From Cypionkella sp. (GTDB taxonomy: Bacteria; Pseudomonadota; Alphaproteobacteria; Rhodobacterales; Rhodobacteraceae): a stretch of DNA of 64,000 nt. Position numbers and translations under genes: made by a program. The DNA is taken from positions 1-64,000 of the forward strand of contig JALOSF010000001.1 in assembly GCA_025458525.1 (NCBI GenBank), given 5' to 3'. The notes under the pieces are model-generated. The model was not told the origin of the DNA. It saw only the letters and a program-made list of their open reading frames with translations, and made no database searches. How positions within the stretch are numbered: the first letter of the stretch is position 1; the number at the start of each line of letters is the position of its first letter. Below are positions 19,589 through 28,000 of the stretch, one piece after another.

Positions 19589-21097
19589 TCAGGCCCGAAA
19601 GCGATCGGCAAAGGTCTTGCGCAATTCGGCCTTTTGCACCTTGCCCATCGCATTGCGCGGCAAACTGTCCAGCACCGCATAGCCCTTCGGGTGCTTGAAC
19701 TTTGCGAGGCTCTGCGTCACCGCAAGGCGCAAGGCATCCAGATCAGGCTCCGCGTCCTTTTGCCGGGCAAGCACCGCAAAGACCGCTTCGCCGAAATCGG
19801 GGTGCGGCAGGCCGATCACGGCGCTTTCCAGCACGCCGGGCTGGATGTCCAGCAGGTCTTCGACCTCTTTCGGATAGACATTGAAGCCGCCGGTGATGAT
19901 CAGATCCTTGGCGCGGCCAACGATTGTGACGTAGCCATCCGCATCGCGGCAGGCCAGATCGCCGGTGATGAACCAACCGTCGGGGCGCAGATCCTCGGCC
20001 GTCTTGTCGGGCATCTGCCAATAGCCTTGAAACACATTGGGGCCGCGCACCTCGATCACCCCGATGTCGCCATCGGTCACTTCGGCGCCTTGGGCCATGA
20101 TCCGCACCTCCACCCCCGGCAGCGGCAACCCCACGGTCCCCGCCTTGCGCGGGCCGTCATAGGGGTTGGAAAGGGTCATGTTGGTTTCTGTCATGCCATA
20201 GCGTTCCAGAATGCGCTGGCCGGTGCGCGCCTCGAACGCGAGGTGGGTTTCTGACAAAAGCGGGGCCGACCCCGAGATGAACAGCCGCATGTGGCCGGTC
20301 AGATCCCGGGTCAGGCGCGGATCGTCCAGCAGGCGGGTGTAAAACGTCGGCACCCCCATCATGGCCGTCGCCCTGGGCAGCAGCGACAGAACCTGATCGG
20401 CATCAAAACCGGGCAGAAAGATCATCTGACCGCCGGTCAGCAGGCTGACATTCGATGCCACGAACAGGCCATGCGTGTGATAGATCGGCAAGGCATGCAG
20501 CAGCACGTCGCGGTCGGTGAACTGCCACAGCCGGGCCAGCACCTGTGCGTTCGACATCAGGTTGTCATGGCTCAACATCGCGCCCTTGGACCGCCCCGTC
20601 GTGCCCGAGGTATAAAGGATCGCGGCCAGATCCTGCCCGCGGCGCGCGGTCGGCTCAAACGCAGCCTCCTGCCCCTCGGCAAGGTCGGCCAAGGACCCGC
20701 TGCCATCAGCGGCAAGACACAGGATATCTGCGCCGTGGGCCGCGCAAATCGGTGTCAAGGCAGCCGCGGCCTTCGGATCGCAGACAAACAGGCGCGGCTT
20801 GGCATTGCCGACGAAATAGTCCACTTCCGCCGCCGTATAGGCGGTGTTGAGCGGCAGAAACACCGCCCCGACCCCGACGGTTGCGCCGTAAAGCGCCAGA
20901 GCTTCGGGCGATTTGGCCACTTGCACCGCGACCCGGTCGCCCGGCAGGACCCCGGCCGCCCGCAAGCCGTTGCCCAACCGACTGACGAGGGCCGCGAAAT
21001 CCGCCGCCCCGATCTGCCGCCCGTCGGCCAGATGCAGCAGCGGACGGTCGGCATGGCCAAGCGGCGCAAACAGCATGTCATAAAGCGGGTTGGTCAT
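19589..21097 (-). CDS. matB: Malonyl-CoA synthetase (acyl-CoA synthetase family)
   Basis: 502-residue ANL-superfamily ligase that joins malonate (or methylmalonate) to CoA using ATP. Motifs: the P-loop-like AILYTSGTTGRSKGAML, the adenylate-site ERYGMTETNMTLSNPY, the hinge GDLACRDADGYVTIVGRAKDLIITGG in parts, and the C-terminal lysine in PRNAMGKVQK. The start at 21097 (MTNPLYDML) matches family length; an upstream frame start at 21130 is less likely. No malonyl-CoA decarboxylase lies next to it. Confidence 0.88.
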   Translation of the reverse strand: MTNPLYDMLFAPLGHADRPLLHLADGRQIGAADFAALVSRLGNGLRAAGVLPGDRVAVQVAKSPEALALYGATVGVGAVFLPLNTAYTAAEVDYFVGNAKPRLFVCDPKAAAALTPICAAHGADILCLAADGSGSLADLAEGQEAAFEPTARRGQDLAAILYTSGTTGRSKGAMLSHDNLMSNAQVLARLWQFTDRDVLLHALPIYHTHGLFVASNVSLLTGGQMIFLPGFDADQVLSLLPRATAMMGVPTFYTRLLDDPRLTRDLTGHMRLFISGSAPLLSETHLAFEARTGQRILERYGMTETNMTLSNPYDGPRKAGTVGLPLPGVEVRIMAQGAEVTDGDIGVIEVRGPNVFQGYWQMPDKTAEDLRPDGWFITGDLACRDADGYVTIVGRAKDLIITGGFNVYPKEVEDLLDIQPGVLESAVIGLPHPDFGEAVFAVLARQKDAEPDLDALRLAVTQSLAKFKHPKGYAVLDSLPRNAMGKVQKAELRKTFADRFRA

Positions 21098-21266
21098 GGC
21101 TTCTCCTGTCGCTGGGTCTGGTTGTGCCATCCCGCATGCTTTGGCTCAAGAGCGGCGACAATCCGTTTCCACCCTGCCTTGCGCCCGGCCAGCCTCTGCC
21201 CAGATTTTGACGCAAGCCAGAGCGACCCTGCACGAACCATACCCCATCCGACCAAGGGAGATTGAG

Positions 21267-21419
21267 ATGGCCTTTGCATTGACCCTGCTTCAGCGGTTCG
21301 GGCTGTTCGCCCCCAAGGTTGATGATTCAGAGGCGTTCGAAAACCGCCTGACCCGTATCGGCACGCGCGAGGCGCGGCGTGATGTGCGCGCCACCGTTTT
21401 CGTCAGAACTCCGCTTTGA
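21267..21419 (+). CDS. Small protein of 50 residues, unknown
   Basis: Begins MAFALTLLQRFGLF and ends RATVFVRTPL. It has a strong AAGGGAG ribosome site 7 bases before the ATG, which is the main reason to accept it. There is no signal peptide beyond a short hydrophobic start. It lies in the gap between matB and mipZ, both on the other strand, and its last 17 bases overlap the mipZ 3' end. Function unknown. Confidence 0.5.
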   Translation: MAFALTLLQRFGLFAPKVDDSEAFENRLTRIGTREARRDVRATVFVRTPL

Positions 21420-22212
21420 CGTTCGGAAGACGCAATTCCCGCATCAAATCGCGCACTTCCTGCCGGGCTGCGACGTTGGATATGTTCAACTGATCCACGC
21501 CGGTATCCTTTAGGTCAAGCAGCGTGATCCCGCGCGGGAACAGTTCGCGGAAGATCACACGTTCGGAAAATCCGGGCGCGACGCGAAACCCGATCCGCTT
21601 TGACAACTCCTCCAGCGCGGCGCCCACCTTTTTCTTGTTGTGCATCTGCTGGGCGCCAAGGCGGTTGCGCAGCACGATCCAGTCGATCGGTTTCAGACCT
21701 GCCTGCGCCCGAAGCTGCCGGGCGTTCCACACCATTTCCGAATAGATCGACGGCCCCTTGACCTTGCCCGTCTCGGGGTCGGTCCGGGCCAGCAAGTCGA
21801 AATCGACAAAGCTGTCGTTCAGCGGCGTGATCAGGGTATCGGCAAGGCTATGCGCGACCTGCGACAGGCGGGTGTGGCTGCCGGGGCAATCGATGATGAT
21901 GAAGTCCGACACGGGGTCAAGTGCCGCAATCGCAGCAGACAGGCGGGCGTCAAACGGGTTCTCGCCGGGTGCAAGGGTCGCCTCATCGACCTCGGGCAGA
22001 TCGCGGTAATCGGGGGTGGCCAGTTGAAGCCCGGCGCGGGCAAGATAGGCCCTACGGTTTTCGACGTAGCGCCCAAAGGATTTCTGCCGCAAATCAAGAT
22101 CAAGCCCGCCGACACGATGGCCCTGCCGGACCAAGGCCGTCGCGACATGCATGCAGGTTGTGGATTTGCCCGAGCCGCCCTTTTCATTGCCGACGACGAT
22201 GATATGCGCCAT
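21403..22212 (-). CDS. mipZ: Division-plane positioning ATPase MipZ
   Basis: 269-residue ParA-like ATPase that forms a gradient from the poles and keeps FtsZ at mid-cell in alphaproteobacteria. It has the deviant Walker A NEKGGSGKSTTCMHVATAL, the LDLDLRQKSFGRY block typical of MipZ, and a DCPGS Walker B region. It stands alone; MipZ normally acts with ParB, which is not in the window. Confidence 0.93.
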   Translation of the reverse strand: MAHIIVVGNEKGGSGKSTTCMHVATALVRQGHRVGGLDLDLRQKSFGRYVENRRAYLARAGLQLATPDYRDLPEVDEATLAPGENPFDARLSAAIAALDPVSDFIIIDCPGSHTRLSQVAHSLADTLITPLNDSFVDFDLLARTDPETGKVKGPSIYSEMVWNARQLRAQAGLKPIDWIVLRNRLGAQQMHNKKKVGAALEELSKRIGFRVAPGFSERVIFRELFPRGITLLDLKDTGVDQLNISNVAARQEVRDLMRELRLPNVKAEF

Positions 22213-22345
22213 GCCCTGCCCCTTCGATCTGGTCTGGCCGCTCTTTTAGGCGGCTTCCCGCGCAAGGGAAAGCGGATTGGCAGGGTTCGGTCGCCCGTGT
22301 TGAACCGCAGTCCCGGCGCCGAGCGCATCTGCACCACGCACCAAA

Positions 22346-22376
22346 TGAAAAAGCCCCGCGCAAGGCGGGGCTTTCA
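22346..22376 (-). terminator. Intrinsic terminator of the rplS-rpmE unit
   Basis: AAAGCCCCGC/GCGGGGCTTT arms with a 4-base loop, 19 bases after the rpmE stop; on the minus strand the stem ends in a short T-run. Confidence 0.85.
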
Positions 22377-22394
22377 AGTTCGATGCGGTCAGGA

Positions 22395-22616
22395 TCAGAA
22401 GCCCAGACCAGCGTATTTGTTCTTGAACTTCGACACACGGCCGCCGGTGTCCATCAGCTTTGCATTGCCGCCCGTCCAGGCGGGATGCGCCAGCGGGTCG
22501 ATGTCCAGCGCGAGGCTGTCGCCAGCCTTGCCATAGGTCGAACGCGTCTCGTAGGTCGAACCGTCGGTCATCTTGACGGTGATGAAGTGATAGTCGGGGT
22601 GAATGCCTTCTTTCAT
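22395..22616 (-). CDS. rpmE: 50S ribosomal protein L31
   Basis: 73 residues, [16 protein letters not shown] at the start and [13 protein letters not shown] near the end. The zinc-binding cysteines of the C+ form are absent, so this is the C-minus type that does not need zinc. It follows rplS after 11 bases. Confidence 0.96.
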   Translation of the reverse strand: MKEGIHPDYHFITVKMTDGSTYETRSTYGKAGDSLALDIDPLAHPAWTGGNAKLMDTGGRVSKFKNKYAGLGF

Positions 22617-22627
22617 CGGTCCGATCC

Positions 22628-23002
22628 TTATTCAGCTTTGACTTTATAGGTCGTATCTTCAGAGATACGGGCCGACTTCCCGCGACGGCTGCGCAGGTAA
22701 TACAGCTTGGCGCGGCGCACCTTGCCGCGGCGCACAACGTCGATCGAATCGATGTTGGTGGAATACAGCGGGAAAACCCGCTCCACACCTTCGCCGAACG
22801 AAATCTTGCGCACGGTGAAAGAGGCCGAAATCGTTGCGCCGCCCTTGCGGGAAATGCACACGCCTTCGTAGTTCTGCACGCGCGAACGGGAGCCTTCGGT
22901 CACTTTGTAACCGACGCGAATGGTATCCCCGGCCTTGAAATCCGGGATGGTCTTGCCAAGCGCAGCGATCTGCTCGGCTTCGAGTTGGGCGATCAGGTTC
23001 AT
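22628..23002 (-). CDS. rplS: 50S ribosomal protein L19
   Basis: 124 residues with the family blocks [30 protein letters not shown] and [14 protein letters not shown]. Start at 23002 ([11 protein letters not shown]); the frame continues upstream without family similarity. It forms a unit with rpmE that must have its own promoter, because an oppositely oriented transporter gene separates it from trmD. Confidence 0.96.
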   Translation of the reverse strand: MNLIAQLEAEQIAALGKTIPDFKAGDTIRVGYKVTEGSRSRVQNYEGVCISRKGGATISASFTVRKISFGEGVERVFPLYSTNIDSIDVVRRGKVRRAKLYYLRSRRGKSARISEDTTYKVKAE

Positions 23003-23320
23003 GGCCCTGGTCCTTTCATGACCTGCGGTGGGTCCGCAGAGGTGATGCCGTGCCTCAGAGCTCTTGGTCTTCACCGGGTCCCCATCCGCAGATGAGCCCG
23101 CCAGAGATCAGGCCAGCTTTGCGTTCAAACCGCCCCGCCCGCCCTGCGCCACGGGGAAAGAACCCAAGGCAACGGAAAACAGGAATCGGGTCCGGCAAGC
23201 CGTGTCGGCTCCGGACAGGGGCGTATAGGGGCAAGGGGGGCTGCCGGTCAAGAGGCACAGGCTTGTGCCCGCCCGCATTTGCGTGGAAAACGAGGGGCAT
23301 TCAAGGAGTTTCACACAGCG
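23003..23320. other. 318-base non-coding region between rplS and the DMT transporter, with hairpins
   Basis: No gene seen. It should hold two divergent promoters. Three stem-loops are visible: CTGCGG/CCGCAG at 23023-23039 near the rplS start; a longer one at 23190-23216 with GTCCGG/CCGGAC outer arms and AGCCG/CGGCT inner arms; and GGCACA/TGTGCC at 23254-23269. Any of these could act in an rplS leader; this is not established. Confidence 0.5.
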
Positions 23321-24196
23321 ATGGACAAAACCGCAGGGGGAAGCGCGCTGAAGGGCGTGCTTTTTGTGATGGCCGCCGTGTTCCTGTTTGCCACGGCCGA
23401 TGTGCTCAACAAATACCTTGTCGAGCGTTACCCGGTGTCTTTCGTGCAGGCGGGCCGATACATCGTGAATGTGGCGCTGCTTGCGCTTGTGATGCTGCCC
23501 CGCCACGGGCGCAGCCTCTGGCACACCGAGCGCACGGGGTGGGTGGTCTTTCGTGGCTTTGTGCTGGCCATGGCCTCGCTGACGATGGGGCTTGCGTTGC
23601 AACGCATGCCGGTGGGTGAAACGGTCGCCATCATCTATCTTGCGCCCATTCTGGTGATGCTGCTGTCTGGGCCGGTCCTGAAAGAAAAGGTGCATCCCGC
23701 CGCCTGGTTCGGGGCGGTGCTCGCCTTTGGCGGGGTGTTGCTGGTGATGCGCCCCGGCGGTGGGTTGGACATGTTCGGCGTGATCTTCGCGCTGATGAAT
23801 GCGGCGCTATCGACGGCCTATCATCTGATGACACGGGTTCTGGCGCGCAGCGAATCCACCATGGCCATGCTGTTTCACGTAGCACTCGTCGGTGCTGTGA
23901 TCTTTGTGGCGCTGGCCAGCCAGGCCATGCCGCCAGAGATGCCGTCGCTGTTTGATGCCAGCATGATCGTGGTCATGGGCGCAATCGCGACCGGCGGGCA
24001 CCTTCTGTTCACCGTGGCCTACCGCGAGGGGCCGCCTGCCCTGCTCGCGCCCGTGAACTATGTGCATCTGGTCTGGGCGGGGCTGCTTGGCTGGGCGGCC
24101 TTTGGCCATGTGCCTGCCCCGCTTAGCCTGCTGGGCATGGGCATGGTGCTGGCGGCGGGCGTCGCGGTTGCCCTGCGCGCGGGCCGCGCGCCCTAA
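23321..24196 (+). CDS. DMT-superfamily (EamA) transporter
   Basis: 291-residue membrane protein with about ten hydrophobic helices in two EamA repeats (first repeat from LKGVLFVMAAVFLFATADVLNKY, second from MFGVIFALMNAALSTAYHLMTRV, quoted in part). Such proteins export or import metabolites; substrate unknown. AAGGAG sits 12 bases from the ATG, a little far. It lies head-to-tail against trmD with a 4-base overlap, inside an otherwise minus-strand ribosomal region, which suggests insertion. Confidence 0.85.
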   Translation: MDKTAGGSALKGVLFVMAAVFLFATADVLNKYLVERYPVSFVQAGRYIVNVALLALVMLPRHGRSLWHTERTGWVVFRGFVLAMASLTMGLALQRMPVGETVAIIYLAPILVMLLSGPVLKEKVHPAAWFGAVLAFGGVLLVMRPGGGLDMFGVIFALMNAALSTAYHLMTRVLARSESTMAMLFHVALVGAVIFVALASQAMPPEMPSLFDASMIVVMGAIATGGHLLFTVAYREGPPALLAPVNYVHLVWAGLLGWAAFGHVPAPLSLLGMGMVLAAGVAVALRAGRAP

Positions 24197-25038
24197 GCGC
24201 CGGTCTTGCGCGCCCAAAGGTCGGGGCGCCGCTCGGCCGTCAGGCGCTCTGCCTCGGCCCGGCGCCATTTGGCAATCTTGGCGTGATCGCCCGACAGAAG
24301 GACAGGCGGTATCGCGCGCCCTTCCCATTCCGGTGGACGGGTATAGTGCGGATGTTCCAGCAAGCCATTGGAATGGCTTTCTTCCTCGATGCTTTCGGCA
24401 TTGCCCAGCACCCCGGGAAGCAGGCGCACGGTCGCATCCAGAATGGCCTGCGCCGCGATCTCTCCCCCGGTCAGGACGAAATCGCCAAGCGACACTTCCT
24501 CGACCGCATGATGATCAAGCACCCGCTGATCCACCCCCTCGAACCGGCCACACAGCATCGTGATGCCCTCGCACGCGGCAAAGCGCCGGGCCATCGCCTG
24601 ATCGAAGGGCCTGCCGCGCGGCGAAAGGTAAATCACCGGCCAGCGGGCACGGTCAAGGCTCGCCCCCGCACTGGCCGCGTTCAGCGCCGCGTCCACCACA
24701 TCGGCGCGCAGCACCATGCCCGCACCTCCCCCGGCGGGCGTATCGTCAACATTGCGATGCTTGCCGATGCCAAAACCACGCAGGTCATAGGTTTCAAGCC
24801 GCCACAGCCCCAGATCCATCGCCTTGCCGGTCAGGGATTGCTCCAGCACCCCCGGAAAAGCCTGCGGGAACAGGGTGATGACCCGCGCCTGCCAGGCACC
24901 GCGCACGGCGCGCGCATCGTCAAACAAATCACGGGGCCGCAAGACAGGCCGCGCGGACAGCCGCCCGTGCGAGCGCTTTGGCCCCTCCCCCTCGGCGCCC
25001 GCGGGCGGCAGACCATCTTTGATGTGTTCGTCAGACAT
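24193..25038 (-). CDS. trmD: tRNA (guanine-N1)-methyltransferase
   Basis: 281 residues. TrmD methylates G37 of tRNAs to prevent frameshifting. Family blocks include YDLRGFGIGKHRNVDDTPAGGGAGM (in part), the knot region YLSPRGRPFDQAMARRF, LCGRFEGVDQRVL and GDFVLTGGEIAA. There is an N-terminal extension of about 50 residues before ARVITLFPQAFPGVL; similar extensions are usual in Rhodobacterales but the exact start is not certain. Confidence 0.94.
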   Translation of the reverse strand: MSDEHIKDGLPPAGAEGEGPKRSHGRLSARPVLRPRDLFDDARAVRGAWQARVITLFPQAFPGVLEQSLTGKAMDLGLWRLETYDLRGFGIGKHRNVDDTPAGGGAGMVLRADVVDAALNAASAGASLDRARWPVIYLSPRGRPFDQAMARRFAACEGITMLCGRFEGVDQRVLDHHAVEEVSLGDFVLTGGEIAAQAILDATVRLLPGVLGNAESIEEESHSNGLLEHPHYTRPPEWEGRAIPPVLLSGDHAKIAKWRRAEAERLTAERRPDLWARKTGA

Positions 25039-25087
25039 GCTGCTGCCTTACCGCAACCTGCCCGCCCTCTGCAAAGGGATTCCCCGT

Positions 25088-26068
25088 TCAGGGCATCCCC
25101 GACAGACGCTCGTCGGGGGGTGTCAGCCTGTCCATCAGATCGCTCAGGGCGCGCAGGCTGTCTTGCAGGGCGGCCGGCTGGTCGTCTTGCAGCGCAAGGC
25201 CCAGCGTCGAGGGGTCGGGATAGGAATACCAAAGACCCGGCTGCGCCTGAAGCAACGGAACCAGCGTCGAGGGGTCGGGATAGGAATACCAAAGACCCGG
25301 CTGCGCCTGAAGCAACGGAACGGCCCGCCGCGCAAACAGATGAAGCAGATGCGGATTGCTGCCAGCGGCATAAAAGGCGGTCAGTTGCACGCCATGCAGC
25401 TTGTCCTCGACGCTGCGATCGGCATCGGTGGCCCAAAGGATCAGCGCCTCGCGCAGGCCAAGATGCTTGTCACGCGCGTAATCCAGTTCATCCTCAAGCT
25501 GCGACAGGCGCAGCGCCGCACCCGGCGCCCGCAGCGCGCTATCAAGCGCCTCGGCCGTCAGAACCGGGTCGGCATCGTCGGGCAAGTCGAGCAGGGCGGC
25601 CAGCATCGGATCTGCCGCATCCGAAGCTTTGGCGTCCAGGGTGCCACGGTTGAACCCCTCGATCTGCGCCAGCGCATCATCGAGAACCGCCTCCATCTGC
25701 TGTCCCTTGACCGGGTCCCAGGCAAGCCGCGACAGGGGGATGGACAGGAAAGCCAAGGCAACCGGAATGAAGGGCGGCAGCGGCACCGACAGACCGGCCA
25801 CCCCGGCAAGGCCGCGCCCGATGCCAAACAGGATCACCACGATGACCATGTTGATCGCAATCTGCGCGGCCGCGCGCAGCAAGACAGGGCCTGTCCAGCC
25901 CGACAGTTGCCGGGGCCATTCATGCGGGCGCATGACGACGAACCAAAGGGCGAACAGGGCGGCAAACACCGGCAATCCGGCCCAGCTCATCCCCGACAAT
26001 CCAGCCAGAAGCGGGCCAAGATACAAAGGCAGCGTCGCCGCCATCAAGAGCCGAGCCTTGCGTTCCAT
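25088..26068 (-). CDS. Membrane-anchored protein of unknown function with an internal 20-residue duplication
   Basis: 326 residues, not recognised. The N-terminus has two to four hydrophobic segments (ATLPLYLGPLLAGLSGMSW, LPVFAALFALWFVVM, INMVIVVILFGIGRGLAG and a weaker one), followed by a mostly helical soluble part. Residues of about 250-289 are two identical 20-residue copies, encoded by the perfect 60-base repeat at 25201-25320. It sits between rimM and trmD in the same direction. The start at 26068 (MERKARLLM) is chosen because it begins just before the first membrane segment; an upstream ATG exists at 26140. Confidence 0.6.
   Translation of the reverse strand: MERKARLLMAATLPLYLGPLLAGLSGMSWAGLPVFAALFALWFVVMRPHEWPRQLSGWTGPVLLRAAAQIAINMVIVVILFGIGRGLAGVAGLSVPLPPFIPVALAFLSIPLSRLAWDPVKGQQMEAVLDDALAQIEGFNRGTLDAKASDAADPMLAALLDLPDDADPVLTAEALDSALRAPGAALRLSQLEDELDYARDKHLGLREALILWATDADRSVEDKLHGVQLTAFYAAGSNPHLLHLFARRAVPLLQAQPGLWYSYPDPSTLVPLLQAQPGLWYSYPDPSTLGLALQDDQPAALQDSLRALSDLMDRLTPPDERLSGMP
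25201..25320. repeat. Perfect 60-base tandem duplication
   Basis: Bases 25201-25260 and 25261-25320 are identical. Only one further base (25321) continues the match, and the preceding bases differ. The unit is a multiple of three, so the reading frame of the host gene is kept. Zero divergence means it is very recent or an assembly artefact. Confidence 0.97.
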
Positions 26069-26111
26069 TCTATCCCGCCACTTTGGCGCCAGAGTGACGA
26101 ATGTTTGTGCC

Positions 26112-26618
26112 TTAGTCCAGCCCCTCGGGCAGGTTGGCAATGATGCGGCGGGCGGTCAGATCAACCGTCGGCACAGCCTCACGCGTGAAGGGCAAAAGCA
26201 GGGGCTGTTTGCGATTTGGCGCGTAAACCTCCAGCAAATCGCCGGCACCATGGTTGTGAACGGCACGCAACGTGCCCAAAAGCACACCGCCGGTGTCATA
26301 GACATCCAGCCCGATCAGGTCGGAATGATAGAATTCGTCATCCGGGAGGGAGGGAAGGCGCGCCCGGTCCGCATACAGATCGGTTCCACGCAGGGCGTCG
26401 GCCTGTTCCTTTGTGGTCACACCGCTGATGCGCGCGCCAAGCCCGCCCGCCACCGGGCGGGTCAGCTTGATGGCAAAGCTGCGCGTGCCGTCTTTGGTGA
26501 ACAGGGGGCCATAACCTGCAATCGCCTCTGGATCGGCGCAGAACGATTTGATCCGCACCTCGCCCTGCACGCCAAACGCGCCGGCGATAGACCCAACACA
26601 GATGCGACCTTCGGCCAT
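26112..26618 (-). CDS. rimM: Ribosome maturation factor RimM
   Basis: 168 residues. N-terminal [21 protein letters not shown] and the PRC-barrel part ([16 protein letters not shown]..., [25 protein letters not shown]) are typical. RimM helps 16S rRNA processing and 30S assembly near S19. It lies between the small membrane protein gene and the unknown gene upstream of trmD. Confidence 0.95.
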   Translation of the reverse strand: MAEGRICVGSIAGAFGVQGEVRIKSFCADPEAIAGYGPLFTKDGTRSFAIKLTRPVAGGLGARISGVTTKEQADALRGTDLYADRARLPSLPDDEFYHSDLIGLDVYDTGGVLLGTLRAVHNHGAGDLLEVYAPNRKQPLLLPFTREAVPTVDLTARRIIANLPEGLD

Positions 26619-26630
26619 GGCTGTCCCCCG

Positions 26631-26786
26631 TTACTTCGTGCAGATCCCCTGCGCCCCCAATGACCCCCCCGCATCCAGACAGGCCTCGGCCTGCTGCATG
26701 CGGGAAAAGTTCACGCCCGCCCAGAACGCCGCGCCACACAGGGCCAGCGTGATGGACCGGCGCAGCAGGCCAAGGCCGGGGATCAT
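26631..26786 (-). CDS. Small single-pass membrane protein of 51 residues between rpsP and rimM
   Basis: Too short for ordinary ORF cut-offs. It reads MIPGLGLLRRSITLALCG, continues through a hydrophobic stretch (TLALCGAAFWAGVNF), and ends EACLDAGGSLGAQGICTK. The hydrophobic helix, two later cysteines (in ACLDAGG and GICTK) and its exact fit in the gap (10 bases from rpsP, 12 from rimM) support it as real. The cysteine pair after the helix could form a disulfide if that end is periplasmic. No clear ribosome site; translation may depend on rpsP. Function unknown. Confidence 0.6.
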   Translation of the reverse strand: MIPGLGLLRRSITLALCGAAFWAGVNFSRMQQAEACLDAGGSLGAQGICTK

Positions 26787-26795
26787 GCGGGCCGA

Positions 26796-27149
26796 TTATT
26801 CTTCGGCCGGAGCAGCGGCGCGGGCGGCCTTCTTGGCGGCGCGTTCTGCCATCTGCTTGCCCGGAACGGCAGCTTTCGGGTTGTTGCGGACCTTTTTGGC
26901 CAGCACGCCCGCGGCTTCAAGGAAACGCGCCACGCGGTCGGTCGGCTGGGCGCCGGTTGCCATCAGTTCCTTGATGCGATCGATGTTCATCACAACGCGC
27001 TTTTCGTCGTCCTTGGCCAGCATCGGGTCATAGACGCCCAGCTTTTCCAGAAAGCGGCCATCGCGCGGCATGCGGCTGTCGGTGGCAACGATCGAATAAT
27101 GCGGACGCTTCTTGCTGCCACCACGGGCCAGACGGATCTTCAACGACAT
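26796..27149 (-). CDS. rpsP: 30S ribosomal protein S16
   Basis: 117 residues, [25 protein letters not shown] (in part) then [14 protein letters not shown] basic Ala/Lys-rich C-terminal tail extends beyond the core fold, as in other alphaproteobacteria. A GGAGAC-type site precedes the start. Confidence 0.97.
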   Translation of the reverse strand: MSLKIRLARGGSKKRPHYSIVATDSRMPRDGRFLEKLGVYDPMLAKDDEKRVVMNIDRIKELMATGAQPTDRVARFLEAAGVLAKKVRNNPKAAVPGKQMAERAAKKAARAAAPAEE

Positions 27150-27200
27150 AGGTAGTCTCCTTGGGTTGTCCTGGGCAGGGTCGGCCCTGCCGGTTCGGGG

Positions 27201-27497
27201 TTATTTCTGTAGTTTCTCGTGATGCCTGATGACTTCGGAAATGATGAAGGTCAGGAATTTCTTGGCAAATTCGGGATCAAGGTTGGCGTCATGCGCCAGT
27301 TGTTCCAGACGTGCGATCTGACGCGCCTCACGCGCGGGGTCGCTGGGCGGCAGGTCATGCTCTGCCTTCAGCCGGCCCACCGACTGCGTGTGCTTGAACC
27401 GCTCGGCCAGCGTATAGACCAAGATGGCATCCAGCCGATCGATCGACTCGCGGTGTTCCTTCAGCACCTCGGCGGCGCGGGTCACGGGGTCTGTCAT
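27201..27497 (-). CDS. Chorismate mutase (AroQ class)
   Basis: 98-residue all-helical mutase converting chorismate to prephenate for phenylalanine and tyrosine. Visible active-site residues are the N-terminal Arg in EHRESIDRLDAILV, the RFKHTQSVGRLKAEH block, and the C-terminal helix FAKKFLTFIISEVIRHHEKLQ. The start at 27497 overlaps the stop of the acetyltransferase by 4 bases. Confidence 0.92.
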   Translation of the reverse strand: MTDPVTRAAEVLKEHRESIDRLDAILVYTLAERFKHTQSVGRLKAEHDLPPSDPAREARQIARLEQLAHDANLDPEFAKKFLTFIISEVIRHHEKLQK

Positions 27498-28000
27498 TGC
27501 ATCCTCCGGGCATGGCGCCAAACCAGATCGCTGGGGTCTTGGCGCGGCGCATCTGGATCAAGCTGCGCCCCAAGCCGTTGCGCGACCCGGATCGAGGAAA
27601 AGTTGTCCGGGTCGGTATAAGACACCAGCGTTTCCAGCGGCAGGTTTTCAAATGCCCAATCGCGCAGGGCGCCTGCGGCCTCGGTTGCAAAGCCCTGGCC
27701 TTCATACCCCTCGAACAGCATCCAGCCCAATTCAGGTTCTGGGAACAGCGGCCCGCCGTTCAATCCAACCTGACCGACCGTCTGCCCAGCGGGGCGCGTC
27801 TCTACCATCAACGCGCCATGGCCGAACAGATGCCAGCAGGCGATGTCATGGCAAAACATGCCCCAAGCGGCACGCGCGTCAAACGGCCCGCCCATCCCTG
27901 CCGCGCGCGACGAAGCCATGGCCGCGGCATAGGCCGGGAAATCCCCGGCCACCATCGGGCGCAAGGTAAGGCGCTCTGTCTGCAAGGTGGGCTGCATCAT
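27494..28000 (-). CDS. GNAT acetyltransferase, RimJ/RimL type
   Basis: 168 residues with LQTERLTLRPMVAGDFPAYAAAM at the start (quoted in part) and the acetyl-CoA loop GYEGQGFATEAAGALRDWAF. Members acetylate ribosomal protein N-termini or small amines; target unknown. Overlaps by 4 bases with ffh upstream and with chorismate mutase downstream, so the three are coupled. Confidence 0.88.
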   Translation of the reverse strand: MMQPTLQTERLTLRPMVAGDFPAYAAAMASSRAAGMGGPFDARAAWGMFCHDIACWHLFGHGALMVETRPAGQTVGQVGLNGGPLFPEPELGWMLFEGYEGQGFATEAAGALRDWAFENLPLETLVSYTDPDNFSSIRVAQRLGAQLDPDAPRQDPSDLVWRHARRMQ

